From: Pinus tabuliformis
Lineage: Eukaryota; Streptophyta; Pinopsida; Pinales; Pinaceae
Reading direction: 5' to 3'
Length of the DNA stretch: 64,000 bases
Assembly: GCA_031772625.1 (NCBI GenBank)
Contig: CM062820.1
Location: 317,586,545-317,650,544 of the forward strand
Shown: piece after piece, positions 32,849 to 43,622 of the stretch
How the letters are laid out: every line of letters starts with the position of its first letter
How positions within the stretch are numbered: the first letter of the stretch is position 1
Translations under genes and position numbers: made by a program
The notes under the pieces: model-generated
Told to the model about the DNA's origin: nothing
Database searches by the model: none
Seen by the model: only the letters and a program-made list of their open reading frames with translations

Positions 32849-34370
32849 GTATCAGTTGGAAAAGGCCTCCTCACAGGCCAAAGACACTAGAATAGTGTCT
32901 TTGGAAGACTTGGTAAATGAATTGGGACATGATCCCAAAGACATCAAGGCTACTGAACAATTAATCAAAAAGAAGAATGATGACATTGCAACCCTCAAGA
33001 AATAGTTGAAGATACCTCAACTGTAGCACCCCCAGACACAGGAGGTCTTAGAAGCCAAACTATGCATGAAGGGTTGATGGACTTAGTCCTTAAACTCAAT
33101 GATCAATTGAGGGAGACAGAAAATGAATTGGACAGATTAATCCAATTAAAACAAATTGATCTTGGCACTACCTTAGTAAATGTCATCCCAGCAGTTACCA
33201 CGGCTGTTCCTTCCACATTGGCAACCTCATTAGCTCCCACATCTCCAAGGTCCACAACACTACTGGTTTCTACAACATGTACATCAGCAACAGGTACATC
33301 AAGTGAAGAAGCAGGAAAATTGGTTAAAGCTATGGAATAAATTTCCATACAAAACACAGAGATGAATAAGCTCAAAGAAAAAGTGACAAGCTTGGAAACT
33401 AATTACAAGCTTGCCAAAATCATGCACAAAGAAGAGGTGCAAAAGGCTACCAGGATGAATGAAAGATTGAGAGCCATGGAAAAGGACTTAACACTGAAAG
33501 AACCCATTGGGCAGGCTAAGGAACAACTATGGGCCAATATCATTGACTCTGTCAATGATATTTGGCCATATATTCAGGTGATTTTCAAGCAAATAGATTT
33601 TATAAAACTGGCTATAGAGTCCATCCAGAAAGTAAAAGAAGAATTAGGACAAATGCCAGAAGAGGCTACCAGAATTATCCAATTCCTTAACTCCAAGAAT
33701 AAGTATGATCTGTAGGAATTGGAAATATAGGACGGAAAAGAGACAATTTTGGAGGTCAAAAAGGTCCTCTCCAAGAGGAACTTGATGCAAAACTTGGAGG
33801 ACAAGGGTCAGAATATGCAGCTAGCCATTGACAGATTTATGGCGAAGTTCCAAATTTTGGGAGAAAAGGGATTACCCAATACCTTAGTGATAAATGATAA
33901 ACTGATGACATAGGAGGATTACAACAAGAAAATTAGAGAGGTAGAAAAAGATCAAGTAAATACATCATCAATTAAGGCACTGCCAATAGGCAAAGTGCTC
34001 TACCAAACATTTGAAAACCCGGTTTACCTCCAGCATGAGGTAAACCACTTGTTTATCAATAAGCCTACCTTTTCCAAATACACAGAGGTAGATGAAGCAT
34101 ATATAAAGATGCTAAAAATCCAATTACCTGATGCTGAAACACGGGAGAAATTAACTGATTTACTATAGAAATATGCAGTAAAAAGGTTAATGTACAGTAA
34201 AAGTAAAACGTCATGGTAAAATGATGTTGACAGATCAACATCAACAGAGTCAAAGTGTATCAGAAGAAAGGCTAAAGTAAATGAAGCATCCAGCGTGAAA
34301 GATCAAACAACAAAGCAGATAAAAGGGAAAAAGATCAAAGCCAAAAAAACCAAAATAAAAAGGACAGCAT
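32849..34370 (+). pseudogene. Unrecognised long ORF, 3' part after the solo LTR
   Basis: Coding resumes at the right TSD (QLEKASSQAKDTR) and continues through 33062-33340 and 33362-33715 to a lysine-rich end near 34369 (KQIKGKKIKAKKTKIKR). Coiled-coil-like heptads dominate: SLEDLVNELG, KLNDQLRETENELDRLIQL, MNKLKEKVTSLETNYKL and AMEKDLTLKEPIGQAKEQL. Between two coils lies a Thr/Ser/Pro/Ala linker (33180-33300). A C-terminal region contains LPIGKVLYQTFENPVYLQ and HLFINKPTFSKYTEVD. Interruptions include TAG codons at 33003 and 33024 and a frameshift near 33060. It looks like a structural protein. No catalytic motif is seen. Confidence 0.45.
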
Positions 34371-35523
34371 GAAACAGTTCAATAGTTGTCTCTATCTTCT
34401 TGCATGAAGATATTTGTTTTTTTCTAGATTAGTTCTGAATATAGTTTCAGATATTTTGTAACTCCATTTGTATAAATACTTCGAAATTCAGATTATAGAG
34501 GGTGGATTCTATTAGACATTTTTGTAGACTTTTGATCATAAGAACCAGAAGGTTATTGTACCATTTGCTGAGCCGACAATCTGGATTGATAAATAAAGAC
34601 TAGATATTTACAAGGATTCATTTGTTGAGTGAATTTCAAACAAGTATTTTCATCCGATATTGTTATTTTTCTCAAGTTATTCATAATCTTTAATGTGCTT
34701 ATCAATCTAAATGTTATAACTAGAATAATATTTTAGAACTTGTTTAATTACACTCTGTCTTAACAGTTATGCATTTAAATGTTTTCTGTTGATATCTAAA
34801 TTAAAAAATTCTTAATTGCTCTTTGGTTTAGATTAATTTCTTGAATATCTAGGTTAAATGATTCTTAATTGACCTTTGATTTTGATTATCCCTTCATTCT
34901 TCATTCATTATCCGGGTCTGATAAGCCTTAACTTCTCTCTCAACCCGAGCGAAACCCTTTCACCCCTTTGTCTCAAAGATCTGAAAAACACTCTGCTATC
35001 TTGCACTTGGAACATTCCCTTTAGTGAGTTAATTCAATTTTGCTTCCTTATTGTTTAACTCAATATCCCAATGGTCTAAAGACATCATTTTATCCATTTG
35101 TCTAAGCAGATCCCACCATCCAATATCAAATACAAATAAAAACCCCTTGAACAATCATAACTAGCCTAAAAACATCTTAACTAAAACAAAGTTAAATTTT
35201 AAAGAGAGAGCCCTCTCTGAGCATCAAGAAGGCTAGGTCCTGATCTCCAAAAGAGGTTTATGGTTACCTTTGATTTTTCTTTCTTTTTACTTCAAAGGAA
35301 TTATCAAAGTGATAAAATTTCTGGCCACCATACTAGGGACACTTCAGTCCTTAGTATCATAAAAATTTAAGGAAGCCTTAAATTAAATCTTGAGCACCTT
35401 AAGGTCATTACTTGAAGTAAGTTTTCAGAAAATTTCATAAAAATAGTTTAAAAACTTAAAATTATGGCTCCTAAAAAGATTCACTATACTAGGACAATCC
35501 TAGATCCGAACCCTGCAACTATA
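34371..35523 (+). other. 3' flank of the unknown ORF and a possible second ORF start
   Basis: AT-rich, without a long ORF. TTGTATAAATACTTCG at 34468 is a TATA-like site. At 35464, ATGGCTCCTAAAAAG opens a short frame (MAPKKIHYTRTILDPNPAT) that is cut at 35523 by the inserted LTR. It could be the beginning of another gene or repeat ORF. The rest of that ORF is not visible in this window. Confidence 0.25.
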
Positions 35524-37071
35524 TGTTGGAAATAATACTGAGAGGGCGGGGGGGGGTGTGAATCAATATTAGCAAATTAATAAAAAAAATTCATTTCATA
35601 CTCTGATTCATATACGCTACTTCAATTAAGGGAACCTGTGTGTATACGCAACTATGTTTAATGCAACTAGCATATATCCAGTGACTTTATGATTCAGTTA
35701 TTCCATTATATTTTGATCTTTAATCAGTGCATTAGAACTTCATTAACCATATAAACAGAAAATAGGAGCAGTAAAATAGAACAGGCAATCACACACATGA
35801 ACACAAGATATAAGGTGGAAACCCAATGTGGGTGAAAACCACCTGCTGCAATCATCTCTATCTTATTTTAATAAGAAACTTCTTTTTACAATTTTTGTAC
35901 TGGTGCAGACTTATACCAGTATGCAAGCTTCTACCTACAGAAGGCTACAACCTTCTCTCATTCTCCAACTTCTCCTGGAAGGGAGCTACAACCCCCTAGC
36001 TCTTGCACTAGCTTTTGTGTTTACTAGTATGTAGGTGCAGGCCTACAGAAGGCTACAACCTTCTCTTTTCTTCCAGGGACCACGTTTCATTAATTTTCAG
36101 ACTAGATCCATCAATAACATCAATCAACCATCAAATATATCTGCATCAATCAATCTCCTTTGCACCAACCAAAACTGAATCAATCAATCACTTCTTAGAA
36201 TGTTGTAACCAGAATACAGAAATAGTAACCAGAACCCATGCTATAACCCAGAACACTGCAACAACAAACAGAAGTAGCTAAAGCATATTTTATTAGGTAT
36301 ATGCTACTTCAACGTGTCGAACCTACATACATACACCGTTTACTCAAGGTGAACCTGCATATATGTTGTTTTGATATGTAGACCCAGCGTGTATGCGCAC
36401 CTTTGCTAAAGTGAACTTGCATACATATCTATAAATGATGATTTAAACTTTACAACAACTTTAGACATCAATTATACACAGATCATCATATTTACAAATT
36501 ACAACATGCCTGATTTCTTCAGGTAAGAAATCAAAACCACACAAAGATACTTCCCTTCACGCCTTAAGGTATTGACCCCTCAATAGAACTTATCCTTCCT
36601 CAAGCGCTCAGGTTCATCCTTGATTCAGATCCAACTGTGCACCATAACCCAATAACCTATAATCTAGATCTTACCCTTCATTAGATATTCAATTCATGAG
36701 TGCCTTTGCCTAATGATCTTCTCCTCCTTTTATAGTCCTAGGCCTTACTCAATACCATGGACCAAAACCACTTAGAACCAATACTTTGGACCAAATACCT
36801 GGGGTCAACACTTTGGACCAAATACCATGGATCAAATAACACGGACCAAATCTTATTTTTCCAACATGTATGCACCTTGCCTTCTGTGAAAGTGCGTGTG
36901 TACGCTATACGCGCCTTTTGGTATGCGTACCCGTGTGTACATGTGGTTTGGTCAATGAGGAACCAACATATACCTATTTTTCTTAATTTTGTGAGTCTGA
37001 ACTGTGATTTGTCATATGAGAGAATTGCCATCAAGTACAACACCTGTATCACCTGTATCATAATGCCAACA
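35524..37071 (-). mobile_element. 3' LTR of a SIRE-like Copia element
   Basis: On the minus strand it starts TGTTGGCATTATGATACAGG (reverse of 37071) and ends ...CTCTCAGTATTATTTCCAACA (reverse of 35524-35545). It is about 1.55 kb, of the same family as the solo LTR at 31377. A minus-strand TATA box, GACTATAAAAGGAGGAG, lies near 36725-36740. GCGTATACGC-type words recur at 35615, 35640, 36300, 36385, 36885-36945. The polypurine tract at 37072 shows that it is the 3' LTR of the fragment extending to 38880. Confidence 0.8.
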
Positions 37072-37084
37072 ATCTCCCCCTTTG
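37072..37084 (-). promoter_or_regulatory. Polypurine tract of the SIRE-like element
   Basis: Minus-strand CAAAGGGGGAGAT directly abuts the LTR start TGTTGG. It is the plus-strand DNA priming site. Further PPT-like GGGGGAG words lie near 37110-37155 on the same strand. Confidence 0.7.
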
Positions 37085-37940
37085 GACTTGATGGCAACAA
37101 CAACACTAATCACTCTCCCCTTTGTCATCAAGGGCAAAGGGTCATGCTCCCCCTGAGTACCTGCTAAAATCTTTGAAATGTTGAAGTGCTGATTGAGCTC
37201 CTATGATCAAGTCCATGCTCTCCCTGAGCATAAGCAAGGTCTAAAAAAAGATAACATGACTCTATACATACATCACCAAAGACCTTCCTATCACCAAAGA
37301 CTCATACATACATCCATCTCCCAACCAAGTGGGGATATACCAAGTTTGACTCATCCACCCAACCAAGTGGGGATATACCAATTGATTATACATGTCAAAC
37401 AAGAACATTACATCATCCATCCCATGCATAGTGGGGTAACAAAATATGACCTTTACATTGAAAGATATACATGACATATAAAATAGAGACCAAACATCTG
37501 AAACAATACCATGATAGTCATCAGCAACTATCATCAGCAGCATCTATCAATCAACATTGAGACCAGCAACCATGTTCTCTCCTAAGCTTGTTCTACCTGA
37601 ATCAAACAACTGTGAATTTGTACCAAGATCTTATAAGATAATGCCAACAATGCATTATTAGAAGTATATGCTCCCCTTGAACCTGATGATTATAGACAAA
37701 CCCATATCATACTCCTTTATCCTGAGTCTGGCCCATTTCTTCAGACCAATAGATGCGCGACTATCTCCACTAAAACCAGCGTATGTACGCAACTACGCTT
37801 CATGAAACTTACGTATAACCACGTTTCTCTGTAAAAGAAAAGTTTTAACAGTAGGATGATGCATCAACTACTCCCAGCTTCTATCTGAGATATTCAAATG
37901 TCTCTCTATGCAATGGTTTGGTGAATATATCAACAACCTG
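37085..37940 (-). other. 3' untranslated part of the SIRE-like element
   Basis: No supported gene. It holds two direct copies of CAACCAAGTGGGGATATACC (near 37321 and 37361), CTCCCC/GGGGAG purine-tract words, and a GCGTATGTACGC word near 37780. Short ORFs on both strands at 37193-37543 come from the direct repeats. Confidence 0.45.
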
Positions 37941-38880
37941 TTATTTGGAGGGAACATACTCCAATTTGACCTTTTGTTCAAGCACTTGTTCACATAGAAA
38001 ATAATATTTTATGGATATGTGCTTGGTCTTGGAATGCATGATTGAATTCTTTGAAATACTAATGGTACTTGTATTATCACATAAAATGGGAATGGATGGA
38101 GTACATGTGATCTGTATGTCTTGCAATGTTTTCATCATCCAAAGAGTTGTGTGCAGCAAGATGCAACAGCCACATATTCTGCTTCAGCTGTAGATAATGA
38201 AATTCAGCTTTATTTCTTACTGAACCAAGACACTAATCTGGAACCCATATAGAATGCACCACCACTAGTTCTTTTTCTGTCATCAATGCTTCCTGCCCAA
38301 TATGCATCTGTATATGCATGAAGTGTAATATCTGTATCTTTAGGATACCATAAACCAAAATTTTGTGTTCCTTGAAGATATTTGAATATCCTTTTGACTG
38401 CCTAAAGATGTGATTCCTTTGGATTTTCTTGGAATCTTCCAACTATTCCTACTCCATGCATGATGTCCAGTCGGGTACCTATTAGATAAAGCAAGCTACC
38501 AATCATGGATCTGTAGGTTGGTTGATGTACTGCTGATGATTCATCATTTGAACTGAGACTGCATCTTGTTACCATAGGGGTACATACTGGTTTAGAATCT
38601 TCCATGCCATATTTTTTCAAGATCTTCTTGAGATACTTAGTTTGTGTTAGAAAAATACCATCTTTCTTTGTTGAACTTGTAGACCAAGAAAATATGTGAG
38701 CTCACCAAGTAGGGAAATTTCAAATTCTTGTTGCATTACCAAAGCAAATTTTTGACTCATGGATTCTTCATTGCTACCAAAAATGATATCATCAACATAC
38801 AGAAAAAGTATTAGCAATTTATTGTTGTCAATCTTTATATATAGATTGCTATCAGCTGATCCTTTTGAGAAACCTTGTTG
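37941..38880 (-). pseudogene. Copia RT end and RNase H (SIRE-like), 5' truncated
   Basis: Minus-strand reading from about 38877: QGFSKGSADSNLY-like text, then LFLYVDDIIFGS (YVDD at 38799-38788), GELTYFLGLQVQQ, YGMEDSKPVCTPM and QPTYRSMIGSLLYL (38620-38402), then RNase H with CDNTSTISISKNSIMHSKTK and HISIKYYFLCEQV (38159-37941). The YVDDIIFGS and FLGLQ forms are typical of the SIRE/Maximus lineage. Stops and frame changes occur near 38440 and 38200. The 5' side is lost at the junction around 38877, where an oppositely oriented Copia fragment begins. It would copy element RNA into cDNA if intact. Confidence 0.75.
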
Positions 38881-39966
38881 ATGGAGATATTAGTCAAGAC
38901 GGTAAAGATAGCCTTTCTCCATGGGGATTTGGAGGAAGAGATATATATGCAGCAGCCACAAGGATATGAGGTAAAAGGTAAGGAGAAACTAGTGTGCAGG
39001 TTGAAGAAGAGCTTGTATGGCTTAAAACAGGCTCCAGGGCAGTGGTATCTAAAATTTGACAGGTTTATGTCTAAACAAGGTTATACTAGATGTCACTCTG
39101 ATCATTGTGTTTATCTCAAAAGACAAAATGATGGTAGCTATATTATATTGTTATTGTATGTAGATGACATGCTTGTTGCAGGTTCTAACATGCAGGAAAT
39201 AAATGTGCTCAAAAGAAAATTGGCAAACTCATTTGCAATGAACGATTTTGGTGCTGCAAAACAAATCCTTGGTATGAGAATAACTAGAGACAGGAAGAAT
39301 CACAAATTAACATTGTCTCAAAGTGAGTATATAGAAAAAGTGTTGAAATGGTTTAATATGCAAAATTCAAAACCAGTTAGTATACCTTTGGCTAGCCATT
39401 TCAAATTAGGTATGGAGGCGTGTCCCAAGGCTCAGGAAGAAATGGCTCATATGTCTAAAGTTCCATATGCATCAGCAGTTGGAAGCTTAATGTATGCAAT
39501 GGTCTGCACAAGGCCTGATATTGCACATGCAGTGGGAGTTGCAAGTAGGTACATGAACAATCCAGGAAAACAAAATTGGATGGCGGTGAAGTGGATTCTC
39601 AGGTATTTGAGAGGTACCACAAATCAAGCATTATGATTTGGTGGTTCAAACATTGCTCTACAGGGATATGTTGATGCAGATATGGCAGGTGACAGAGATA
39701 ATAGGAGGAGCACTACAGGATATGTATTTATTGTAGGTGGAACAGCTGTCAGTTGGGTTTCAAAAATCCAAAATGTTGTTGCACTTTCAACAACAGAAGT
39801 AGAGTATGTTGCTGCTGTAGAGGCTAGTAAAGAAATGATTTGGTTACAAAGGTTTCTGGATGAATTAGGTAAGAAGAAGGAGTTGGGCAGGTTATACAGT
39901 GACAACGAGAGTGCCATACATCTTGCAAAAAACTCTGCATTTCATTCCAAGACTAAACATATATAG
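38878..39966 (+). pseudogene. Copia RT and RNase H (Tork-like), 5' truncated
   Basis: A frame at 38875-39636 covers most of RT: VKTVKIAFLHGDLEEEIYMQ, RLKKSLYGLKQAPGQWYLKF, LLLYVDDMLVAGSNMQEIN (catalytic YVDD), NDFGAAKQILGMRI, SYASAVGSLMYAMVCTRPDI-like text and WILRYLRGTTNQAL. After one nonsense codon (39634) the RNase H part follows at 39682-39966 ([41 protein letters not shown]). A TAG ends the frame at HSKTKHI, but coding continues to about 40118 (LKYHFIRLALEDGQL). It is a Tnt1/Tork-type Copia, distinct from the SIRE-like RT it abuts. Only the 3' half of the element survives. Confidence 0.85.
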
Positions 39967-40204
39967 CTCAAGTACCATTTCATACGGTTAGCATTAGAAG
40001 ATGGACAGTTGAAGCTGGAAAAGATACACACTAGCCAAAATCCTGCAAATATGATAACAAAAGTTGTAACCAGGGAGAAACTGAGAATCTGCTCAGTTTC
40101 AATTGGTCTTCAATTATGATGAAGAAGACGAGAAATAGACAGGTCCAAAGTGGAGTCATTGTCTAGCAAATGAAGCAGCAGTGGAGTTGCTATAATTAGT
40201 CTCC

Positions 40205-40215
40205 AAGTGGGAGAT
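40205..40215 (+). promoter_or_regulatory. Polypurine tract of the Tork-like element
   Basis: AAGTGGGAGAT immediately precedes the LTR start TGTTGGGTGTGG at 40216. This is the usual Copia PPT position after RNase H. Confidence 0.7.
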
Positions 40216-40838
40216 TGTTGGGTGTGGAGCCTGATTATCTTCTGTATTCAAAGGTCTCAGCCAGATTTATACCCCAGGAAGACTGTACACCCCTCCACGC
40301 AAGGAGGGTGTGGGGAGGACTTGTCCCCCCCATAGGGGTTCGGGGGGGCCGATCCCCCTCAGCTGGGGGGTCCGGGGGTTAGTAGTCCCCCGGCGGGGGT
40401 TCAGGGGCAACGCCCCCGAAGCTAAAAATAGATGTAAATTTTCCTTGTAAAAGTCTAGTAATTTCTAGTCAATCTGGGCCTTCATTAAGCGGATGATCTG
40501 ACGGTAGAAGTTATGTTTAGTTTAGGGTTTTTTCCCTAGAAGGCAACCCCTCACTATATATGAGGGAATTGTATTGCGTCTATGTATATCTGTATTCTGA
40601 GTGAGGAAAAGAGAGGAGATTGAGAGCGAAGAGGGTGTTACAACAGATCTACTGTAGATTGTATCTCTTCAGTTTGCTGGATAATGTAAAAGGAAGGACT
40701 GGTGGTTTCTCTATGGACGTAGCCTAAACTGGGTGAACCACGTATATCTGTGTCTCTCTTGTTTTATGCGTTTTATGTGTTTATATTTCTGAAATATTTT
40801 ATGTGTTCCATTGCTCTGTAATATATACTTTTCTAACA
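40216..40838 (+). mobile_element. 3' LTR of the Tork-like Copia element
   Basis: It starts TGTTGGGTGTGGAGCC after the PPT and ends ATACTTTTCTAACA at 40838, where the Athila-like LTR sequence resumes. It is about 623 bases, with a TATA-like CACTATATATGAGG at 40551. A GC-rich block (40310-40425) contains short inverted runs such as GGGGGGCCGATCCCCC and GGCAACGCCCCCG. The 5' partner LTR is missing, because the element is truncated at 38877. Confidence 0.75.
40310..40425 (+). repeat. GC-rich hairpin-prone block inside the Tork-like LTR
   Basis: Alternating C-runs and G-runs (CCCCCCATAGGGG, GATCCCCCTCAGCTGGGGGG, CCCCCGGCGGGGG, CAGGGGCAACGCCCCCG) could form several stacked hairpins. It is starkly unlike the AT-rich surroundings. 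GGGG...CCCC blocks of this kind are known in LTRs of many plant Copia elements. Confidence 0.6.
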
Positions 40839-42063
40839 AATGTAGAGAAAATCTCATTCATAAATGAAATATTTCACCACTTAGTTTTAAGATGAACCAT
40901 CAACTAAAAGGGATTTTAGAAACATTCACTTATAACATGAGTTACTAAACTAATAACAAAATGACAAGACAGAAATGGCACTGATCAGTTTTAACTAAGA
41001 ACTTAAAGACTAATGAACAACAAATGAAATAATTACTCTACACTACTGAACTCAAGTTCAAAGTACTAATGAAGAAATAAAAAGAAATTAAACCAAAAGA
41101 CTATTCTGAACTGAAATAGAACTATTCTATGTTAGTAAGAAGATGACAAAAACTGCATTATGAACAAAGTTAGAAAATGGTTATAAACATCATGGAAAAA
41201 CATAGTAAATTTACAATTCAACTATGAAAGACAAAAGAAAAATAAAATGTAACCTTAGCCAGTGCAAGGGCCCTCTGCAACTGTTGAGGTTAGATGAACT
41301 TAATCAACACTCCAACAAATGCTTTCAGGTATCCATGAAAAACAGAGTCTTCATATTAAAAACAGAGAATGAGTTCTCAAAATTACAAAGCGGTAACTTG
41401 AACTTAATACCTAAGCAAAATCAAACTTGTTTTGTTTTCTTCACACAAGTATTTATAGAGAAATTATACAACTGTTTTAAGGAGAAAAATAAGATACAAC
41501 AAAACACATAGGCAGGCAAGTATGCGGAATTCTTGTCCTTGGTTGCTTGGAAACATAAATCTATGGTAATGGTTGTTGGATTTTGTTTGCGCAGATGGCA
41601 AATGAAGTCCGTGGCCTCAGGAAACTTCTTGGGATCCCATCACTGAGAAAAGTGTACAGAACAGAGTCAGGTTTTCCTTAGGTTTCTATGTTTGACTTCC
41701 CTTTTAACAAAGTCTTCGTTGTCGATCTAGCCCAGATGAATAGGATACGATACATGCCCTAATGTTTTCCAAGCTACCCATGTAGTCATTTTCCCCTCTT
41801 GACAACTAGAACCTGCAAAAGCGTGAAAGTAGTTGCGAAACAGCCGATTAGCTGCAGAATGTAGTTGCGTTCCGTAGCTAAAAGACAAAAACTTATTCAA
41901 ATAGCAAACATAAAAGTATAACGTGTAAATCACTGAAATATACTCCTTGAGGCAATGTATAATGGTTTTTGATGATAAGGATGAATTTTTCATGGAAAAA
42001 CAAAGAAGGAAGGATGAGAAAAGTTGCTAAGGGAAAAGCAGTTCTGGAGCTCAAAATACCCCC
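40839..42063 (-). mobile_element. Partial 3' LTR of the Athila-like element
   Basis: 40843-41020 matches 62516-62695, and 41818-42057 matches 62697-62920, both nearly base for base. These are two parts of the 5' LTR at 61755-62927. Between them this copy holds 797 bases (41021-41817) absent from the 5' LTR. The LTR's other end (equivalent to 61755-62512) is missing because the Tork-like LTR abuts at 40838. A minus-strand tract GCAGTGGGGGTATT at about 42064-42080 is the probable PPT. This marks the 3' boundary of the Athila-like element. Confidence 0.75.
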
Positions 42064-42077
42064 ACTGCAAGACTATT

Positions 42078-42587
42078 TCATGTCCCCAGGTAATCAAAAT
42101 TGTGAACACCCTCCTCATACTGCATTTGTTCTAAGACTTCAGCCAAAAAATCTAACCTCTTCTTGCTCTTCTTTGCACCAACTTCCATCCTTGGCTTCCT
42201 CATGAGAAATTTGTACTTGAGGTTAATGAGTGCCATGTTTAGCTTCTTATTCTTCCTTTTTAGTTTTATGTTCTTCTTGTGCCATAAACCCAAGTGAAGC
42301 ATAGTGTTATCATGGATAATCTTATCCAACTTGTTCTATTATTTTAAAGCTTCATTTTCTCTTTGGATGTGCCTATTTATAACTTCTAGCTCATAGATCT
42401 CCTGTTTAAGTGAGCTTGTCAAAGTTTCTTGTGATGTGGCAGGCTGCTCGAAATTAGCTGAAGTCCCTGGGTCTTTTGTACTCTTTTTCTCAAATGACTC
42501 TATGTAGTCATAAATTTTTTGTTGGACTGGATCAATATCAAGGGAGGCTCTTCTTAGGTTGCTCTCAAAGTTATGTGGAGGTGAGTT
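42078..42587 (-). pseudogene. C-terminal remainder of the extra ORF of the Athila-like element
   Basis: A minus-strand frame at 42329-42078 is Lys/Leu-rich (NIKLKRKNKKLNMALINLKY, RLDFLAEVLEQMQYEEG). It lies in the same direction as the ORF at 43262-42588 and ends just before the PPT. The gap 42330-42587 holds coding-like Glu/Gln-rich text (reads through stops). It is most likely a coiled-coil C terminus of the extra ORF. Confidence 0.4.
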
Positions 42588-43262
42588 CTATGGGCTTTGC
42601 CCATATGGAATATTTTCAGGGGACTGAGTTGGAGTTTCTCCCTCTAAATCTATGAACTGAGTCTCTTTTGATTTTGCTTTCTTCACTTTTCCCCTAAGTC
42701 TAGAAATCCTCCTCAAACTTTGGGAGCCTATGATTTCTTCCTTTATAATTTGTTTCCTTTTTCCCTTCTCCTTATCTCTCTTGAGCTGATCCCTAATTTT
42801 GATTAGTTTCTCAGAAAGCAACTGTTCATCCTCCTTAGGTGATGAAGGTTCAAGAATATCCTTGTGGATTTCCTCAACCTTTTCTTTCATTTTTCTCCTC
42901 TGCTTTGTTTTCTTTTTTATCTTTGTTAATGTTTCATAGATTGTCTCTTCTTCATTGTTTTTCTGTGTTGTAGTTTCAGGGGTGTTTTGAATGGTGAGGC
43001 TAGTCTTCCTTCTCCTACTTCTTTTTACAGGACTTCCTTTAGGCAATTCTGAAGCATCTTGGAAGAAGTTTCTTACCAAAAATTCCTCCCATGTGTCCCC
43101 TACACTTCTTAAGTGATATTCAACCAAAATCTTCACTAGCCCATGGTGATATAAAGTGGTTTCTATTGACTCAACTTTCTTCTTAACATTGGTTGCCATT
43201 CTTCTCAAACTATTCAACAGGAAAAATGGTAGATTGAGGGTTCCATCTTCTAGAAAATTCAT
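42588..43262 (-). pseudogene. Extra ORF in env position of the Athila-like element, 3' part
   Basis: 224 open codons, minus strand. Residues 1-80 hold LEDGTLNLPFFLLNSLRRM, VESIETTLYHHGLVKILVEY and GDTWEEFLVRNFFQDASELP. The rest is very rich in Lys, Glu and Arg (KRSRRRKTSL, KIKKKTKQRRKMKEKVEEI, KQIIKEEIIGSQSLRRISRL), basic and coil-prone. The coding start lies upstream, on the far side of the chromovirus inserted at 43265 (right piece at 47310-46904). The ORF is downstream of integrase, where Athila-group elements carry an env-like or unknown ORF. No transmembrane segment is obvious in this part, so I would not call it an envelope. Confidence 0.55.
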
Positions 43263-43264
43263 TA

Positions 43265-43608
43265 TGTTAGGCCCCTATACTACTAGTGTAACCCCTTATT
43301 GTTATTAGTACAACCCCCTTGTTATATTGTTGTACCCATGTTGTGCCCATGTAGTCCCCATATTGTTATTATTGTGGCCCATAGAAGCCCACTATTGTTA
43401 TTATTGTGCCCTTACATTATTATTGTTATGTCGGCTCTGATTATATTATGACCCCTTAGACTCCTATATATAAAAAAGAGGTCTTGTCATTTGTATCATC
43501 GAAGAATTGTTCATTTGTGTAACGTAAAGGAGGTTTCCCCCTCGAAGAGGCTAAATTCTAAGGCGTTGATCTCTCTTTTCTATCTTTTTGTGAGCTGGTT
43601 TCATAACA
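43265..43608 (+). mobile_element. Chromovirus 5' LTR
   Basis: 344 bases, TGTTAGGCCCC...TTTCATAACA. It matches the LTR at 46566-46898 almost fully except for an 11-base indel (CCATGTTGTGCCCATG versus CCCATG). TATA-like CTCCTATATATAAAAAAGAG lies near 43457. CATTA precedes it (43260-43264) and also follows the 3' LTR, the target-site duplication of the insertion. Confidence 0.9.
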
Positions 43609-43610
43609 TT

Positions 43611-43622
43611 TGGTATCAGAGC
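43611..43622 (+). promoter_or_regulatory. Primer binding site of the chromovirus (initiator Met tRNA type)
   Basis: TGGTATCAGAGC, two bases after the LTR end ATAACA. It is the standard PBS complementary to the initiator methionine tRNA. A second, mutated copy (TGGTATTAGAGT) follows an internal LTR fragment at 44718. Confidence 0.85.
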
